The notes beneath the pieces are model-generated. The model searched no databases and had not been told where the DNA came from. It saw nothing but the letters and a program-made list of their open reading frames with translations. Source: Pseudoclavibacter terrae (GTDB lineage: Bacteria > Actinomycetota > Actinomycetes > Actinomycetales > Microbacteriaceae). Taken from it: a stretch of DNA of 64,000 nucleotides. How positions within the stretch are numbered: the first letter of the stretch is position 1; every line of letters starts with the position of its first letter. Made by a program: the position numbers and the translations under genes. The DNA lies in contig NZ_WBJX01000001.1 in the NCBI RefSeq assembly GCF_008831075.1, positions 602,647-666,646 of the forward strand, read 5' to 3'. This document shows positions 61,926 through 64,000 of this stretch, in pieces.

Positions 61926-62324
61926 TTGGCTACCCCAAAGAGCGCCGCTCGTAAGCCGCGCAAGAAGGACAAGAAGAACGTCGCAGTGGGCCAGGCCCAC
62001 ATCAAGTCGACCTTCAACAACACGATCGTGTCGATCACCGACCCGTCCGGAGCTGTCATCAGCTGGGCGTCCTCCGGTGGAGTCGGCTTCAAGGGCTCGC
62101 GCAAGTCGACCCCGTTCGCCGCGCAGCTCGCCGCCGAGGCAGCAGCTCGCCAGGCGCAGGAGCACGGCATGAAGAAGGTCGACGTCTTCGTCAAGGGACC
62201 GGGCTCCGGTCGCGAGACCGCGATCCGCTCGCTTCAGGCCGCTGGCCTCGAGGTCGGCTCGATCAACGACGTCACCCCCCAGGCACACAACGGCTGCCGC
62301 CCCCCGAAGCGTCGCCGCGTCTAG
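61926..62324 (+). CDS. rpsK: 30S ribosomal protein S11
   Basis: A 132-residue S11 with TTG start ([20 protein letters not shown]) and the conserved [20 protein letters not shown], then [17 protein letters not shown]. It lies in the mRNA exit region of the platform. GTAGGAGAG is its ribosome-binding site. Confidence 0.98.
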   Translation: MATPKSAARKPRKKDKKNVAVGQAHIKSTFNNTIVSITDPSGAVISWASSGGVGFKGSRKSTPFAAQLAAEAAARQAQEHGMKKVDVFVKGPGSGRETAIRSLQAAGLEVGSINDVTPQAHNGCRPPKRRRV

Positions 62325-62340
62325 CCTCTCGTCCGCTGCG

Positions 62341-62364
62341 AGGCTCTCCCGCAAGGGAGGGCCT
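62341..62364. other. Hairpin between rpsK and rpoA
   Basis: Arms AGGCTCTCCC and GGGAGGGCCT (62341-62350, 62355-62364) form a 10-bp stem with one G-U pair and a GCAA tetraloop. A weak terminator or attenuator is possible. Confidence 0.55.
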
Positions 62365-62433
62365 TGTGGCGGATGTTCGGCGTCCCCGCTCGAACTCCAC
62401 ACCCGGTCGACGACGTGCGTCGGCTGAATCGCC

Positions 62434-62455
62434 AAGTGTCATATAGCGGACACTT
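62434..62455. promoter_or_regulatory. Inverted repeat immediately upstream of rpoA ribosome-binding site
   Basis: AAGTGTC (62434-62440) and GACACTT (62449-62455) are perfect inverse arms around an 8-nt AT-containing loop, directly before the AAAGGAA (62461-62467) that serves rpoA. It could be a DNA operator or an RNA hairpin that influences initiation. Confidence 0.45.
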
Positions 62456-62473
62456 TGCCGAAAGGAACCCATA

Positions 62474-63469
62474 GTGCTTATCGCACAGCGTCCAACGCTC
62501 ACCGAGGAAAGCCTCTCCGAGAACCGCTCGAAGTTCACGATCGGACCGCTCGAGCCCGGCTTCGGCTACACCCTCGGCAACTCACTGCGTCGCACCCTGC
62601 TGTCCTCCATCCCGGGGGCTGCAGTCACGAGCATCCGTCTCGACGGTGTCCTCCACAAGTTCACGACCATCCCTGGTGTGAAGGAAGACGTCACCGAGAT
62701 CATCCTCAACATCAAGCAGCTGGTCGTCTCCAGCGAGCACGATGAGCCGATCACGGCCTACCTCCGCAAGACGGGGGCCGGCGAGGTCACGGCTGCTGAC
62801 ATCTCCGCACCGGCCGGTGTCGAGGTGCACAACCCGGACCTCGTCATCGCGACGCTGAACGACGACGCGAAGTTCGAGCTCGAGCTCACCATCGAGCGCG
62901 GCCGCGGCTACGTGTCGGCGACGCAGAACCGCAACGAGTTCTCCGAGGCCGGCCAGGTCCCGATCGACTCGATCTACTCGCCCGTCCTCAAGGTCACCTA
63001 CCGTGTCGACGCGACGCGTGCCGGTGAGCGCACCGACTTCGACAACCTCGTCGTCGACGTCGAGACGAAGCCGGCCATCTCGCCGCGCGACGCCATCGCC
63101 TCGGCCGGTCGAACGCTCGTCGAGCTCTTCAGCCTCGCCCGCGAGCTGAACGAGCAGGCAGAGGGCATCGAGATCGGCCCAGCGCCGGTCGACGCGGTCC
63201 TCACCAACGAGCTGTCGATGCCGATCGAAGACCTCGACCTCTCCGTGCGCTCGTACAACTGCCTCAAGCGCGAGGGCATCAACACCGTTTCCGAGCTCGT
63301 CGCGCTCAGCGAGACCCAGCTCATGAACATCCGCAACTTCGGTCAGAAGTCGGTCGACGAGGTGCGCGACAAGCTCACCGAGCTCGGCCTCTCGCTCAAG
63401 GACTCGGTTCCCGGGTTCGAGGGCGCTCACTTCTACGGTGCCGGCGACGACACCGGCGAGTACGTCTAA
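62474..63469 (+). CDS. rpoA: RNA polymerase alpha subunit
   Basis: A 331-residue alpha subunit. The GTG start begins [20 protein letters not shown]; the N-terminal dimerisation domain contains [19 protein letters not shown] and the C-terminal DNA-binding domain (about residues 245-325) contains [19 protein letters not shown] and [16 protein letters not shown]. It assembles the polymerase and contacts UP elements and activators. AAAGGAA precedes the start. Confidence 0.98.
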   Translation: MLIAQRPTLTEESLSENRSKFTIGPLEPGFGYTLGNSLRRTLLSSIPGAAVTSIRLDGVLHKFTTIPGVKEDVTEIILNIKQLVVSSEHDEPITAYLRKTGAGEVTAADISAPAGVEVHNPDLVIATLNDDAKFELELTIERGRGYVSATQNRNEFSEAGQVPIDSIYSPVLKVTYRVDATRAGERTDFDNLVVDVETKPAISPRDAIASAGRTLVELFSLARELNEQAEGIEIGPAPVDAVLTNELSMPIEDLDLSVRSYNCLKREGINTVSELVALSETQLMNIRNFGQKSVDEVRDKLTELGLSLKDSVPGFEGAHFYGAGDDTGEYV

Positions 63470-63514
63470 ACAGACCTGCCCGCCAGACCGACTTCACACG
63501 AAAGAGAATGACGA

Positions 63515-64000
63515 ATGCCTAAGCCCAACAAGGGTCCTCGCCTCGGAGGCGGCCCCGCACACGAGCGCCTCATGCTCGCGACGCTCGCGGCCCAGCTGTA
63601 CACGCACAAGCGCATCCAGACGACCGAGACGAAGGCCAAGCGCCTCCGCCCGCTCGCTGAGCGCCTGATCACCTTCGCGAAGCGCGGCGACATTCACGCA
63701 CGCCGTCGCGTGCTGCAGGTCGTCACCGACAAGACCGTCGTGCACGAGCTCTTCACGGAGATCGCACCGCAGATGGCAGGTCGCGACGGCGGATACACCC
63801 GCATCATCAAGACCGGCTACCGCAAGGGCGACAACGCCCCCATGGCAGTCATCGAGCTCGTCCTCGAGCCCGTCACCCCGAAGGCCTCCGCAGTGAAGAC
63901 CGCCCCAGCCGCGGCACCTGCTGAGCCCGAGGTCGAAGCGGACGAGGTCGAGACGGCCGCGGGTGACACCGAGGCGTCCGAGCCAACGGCCGACGGCGGC
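63515..64000 (+). CDS. rplQ: 50S ribosomal protein L17, 3' end outside window
   Basis: The 162 codons visible start [20 protein letters not shown] and hold the core of L17 (about 118 residues ending [10 protein letters not shown]). Beyond that an acidic, Ala/Glu/Pro-rich tail ([20 protein letters not shown]) runs to the window end without a stop. It lies at the end of the alpha operon. AAAGAGA precedes the ATG. Confidence 0.95.
   Translation, partial: MPKPNKGPRLGGGPAHERLMLATLAAQLYTHKRIQTTETKAKRLRPLAERLITFAKRGDIHARRRVLQVVTDKTVVHELFTEIAPQMAGRDGGYTRIIKTGYRKGDNAPMAVIELVLEPVTPKASAVKTAPAAAPAEPEVEADEVETAAGDTEASEPTADGG

Overview
The window is GC-rich DNA from an actinobacterium, most likely a member of the Microbacteriaceae (order Micrococcales). 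This placement rests on the gene order of the RNA polymerase and ribosomal protein clusters, frequent GTG/TTG starts, a short-LID adenylate kinase, LAXTG-type surface anchors and TANNNT-type leaderless promoters. Genus cannot be fixed from the sequence alone.

Region 1 (1-25200) is accessory and metabolic. It opens with the start of a YkoF-type thiamine/HMP-binding protein behind a TPP riboswitch. Next come two LLM flavin monooxygenases (798-3345) facing an ATP-grasp ligase and an M20 amidohydrolase (3441-5860). That set resembles the enzyme types of S-alkylcysteine salvage or of dipeptide-amide cycling. An NADP-dependent oxidoreductase and a divergent TetR regulator share two tandem palindromic operators. 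Then follow an alpha/beta hydrolase, a DUF222-HNH protein, a threonine aldolase family enzyme, a pirin, an MscS channel, a SprT-like protein, a TPR-like protein, a spermidine synthase-like protein, a Fur-type regulator with a catalase, a lipoprotein, and a tandem pair of LAXTG-anchored lamin-tail surface proteins. A DUF1540 gene ends the region.

Region 2 (25200-40600) holds rpoB-rpoC, a three-gene cassette of unknown function (33138-35948), and the str operon rpsL-rpsG-fusA-tuf with a recognisable promoter and strong terminators.

Region 3 (40600-54990) starts with a large acyltransferase-3/SGNH protein placed between tuf and rpsJ. The S10 and spc operons then run without a break from rpsJ to rplO, followed by secY-adk. 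The rpsN gene, which many bacteria have between rplE and rpsH, is missing; two hairpins occupy the gap.

Region 4 (54990-64000) carries an acyl-CoA dehydrogenase and a class III CoA-transferase, two related membrane proteins (one apparently frameshifted in a GCCCCT repeat), then map, infA, rpmJ, rpsM, rpsK, rpoA and the 5' part of rplQ. The translation and transcription genes form a continuous growth-related core interrupted by three non-ribosomal cassettes.

The most noteworthy items are the 293-bp perfectly identical tract inside the diverged tandem surface-protein genes, the frameshift in a hexanucleotide repeat at about 57987-58020, the monooxygenase/ATP-grasp/M20 gene set, and at least nine genes whose start codon sits 6-7 nt after a TANNNT box, as expected for leaderless mRNAs. 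No tRNA, rRNA, CRISPR array, insertion sequence or prophage was seen.
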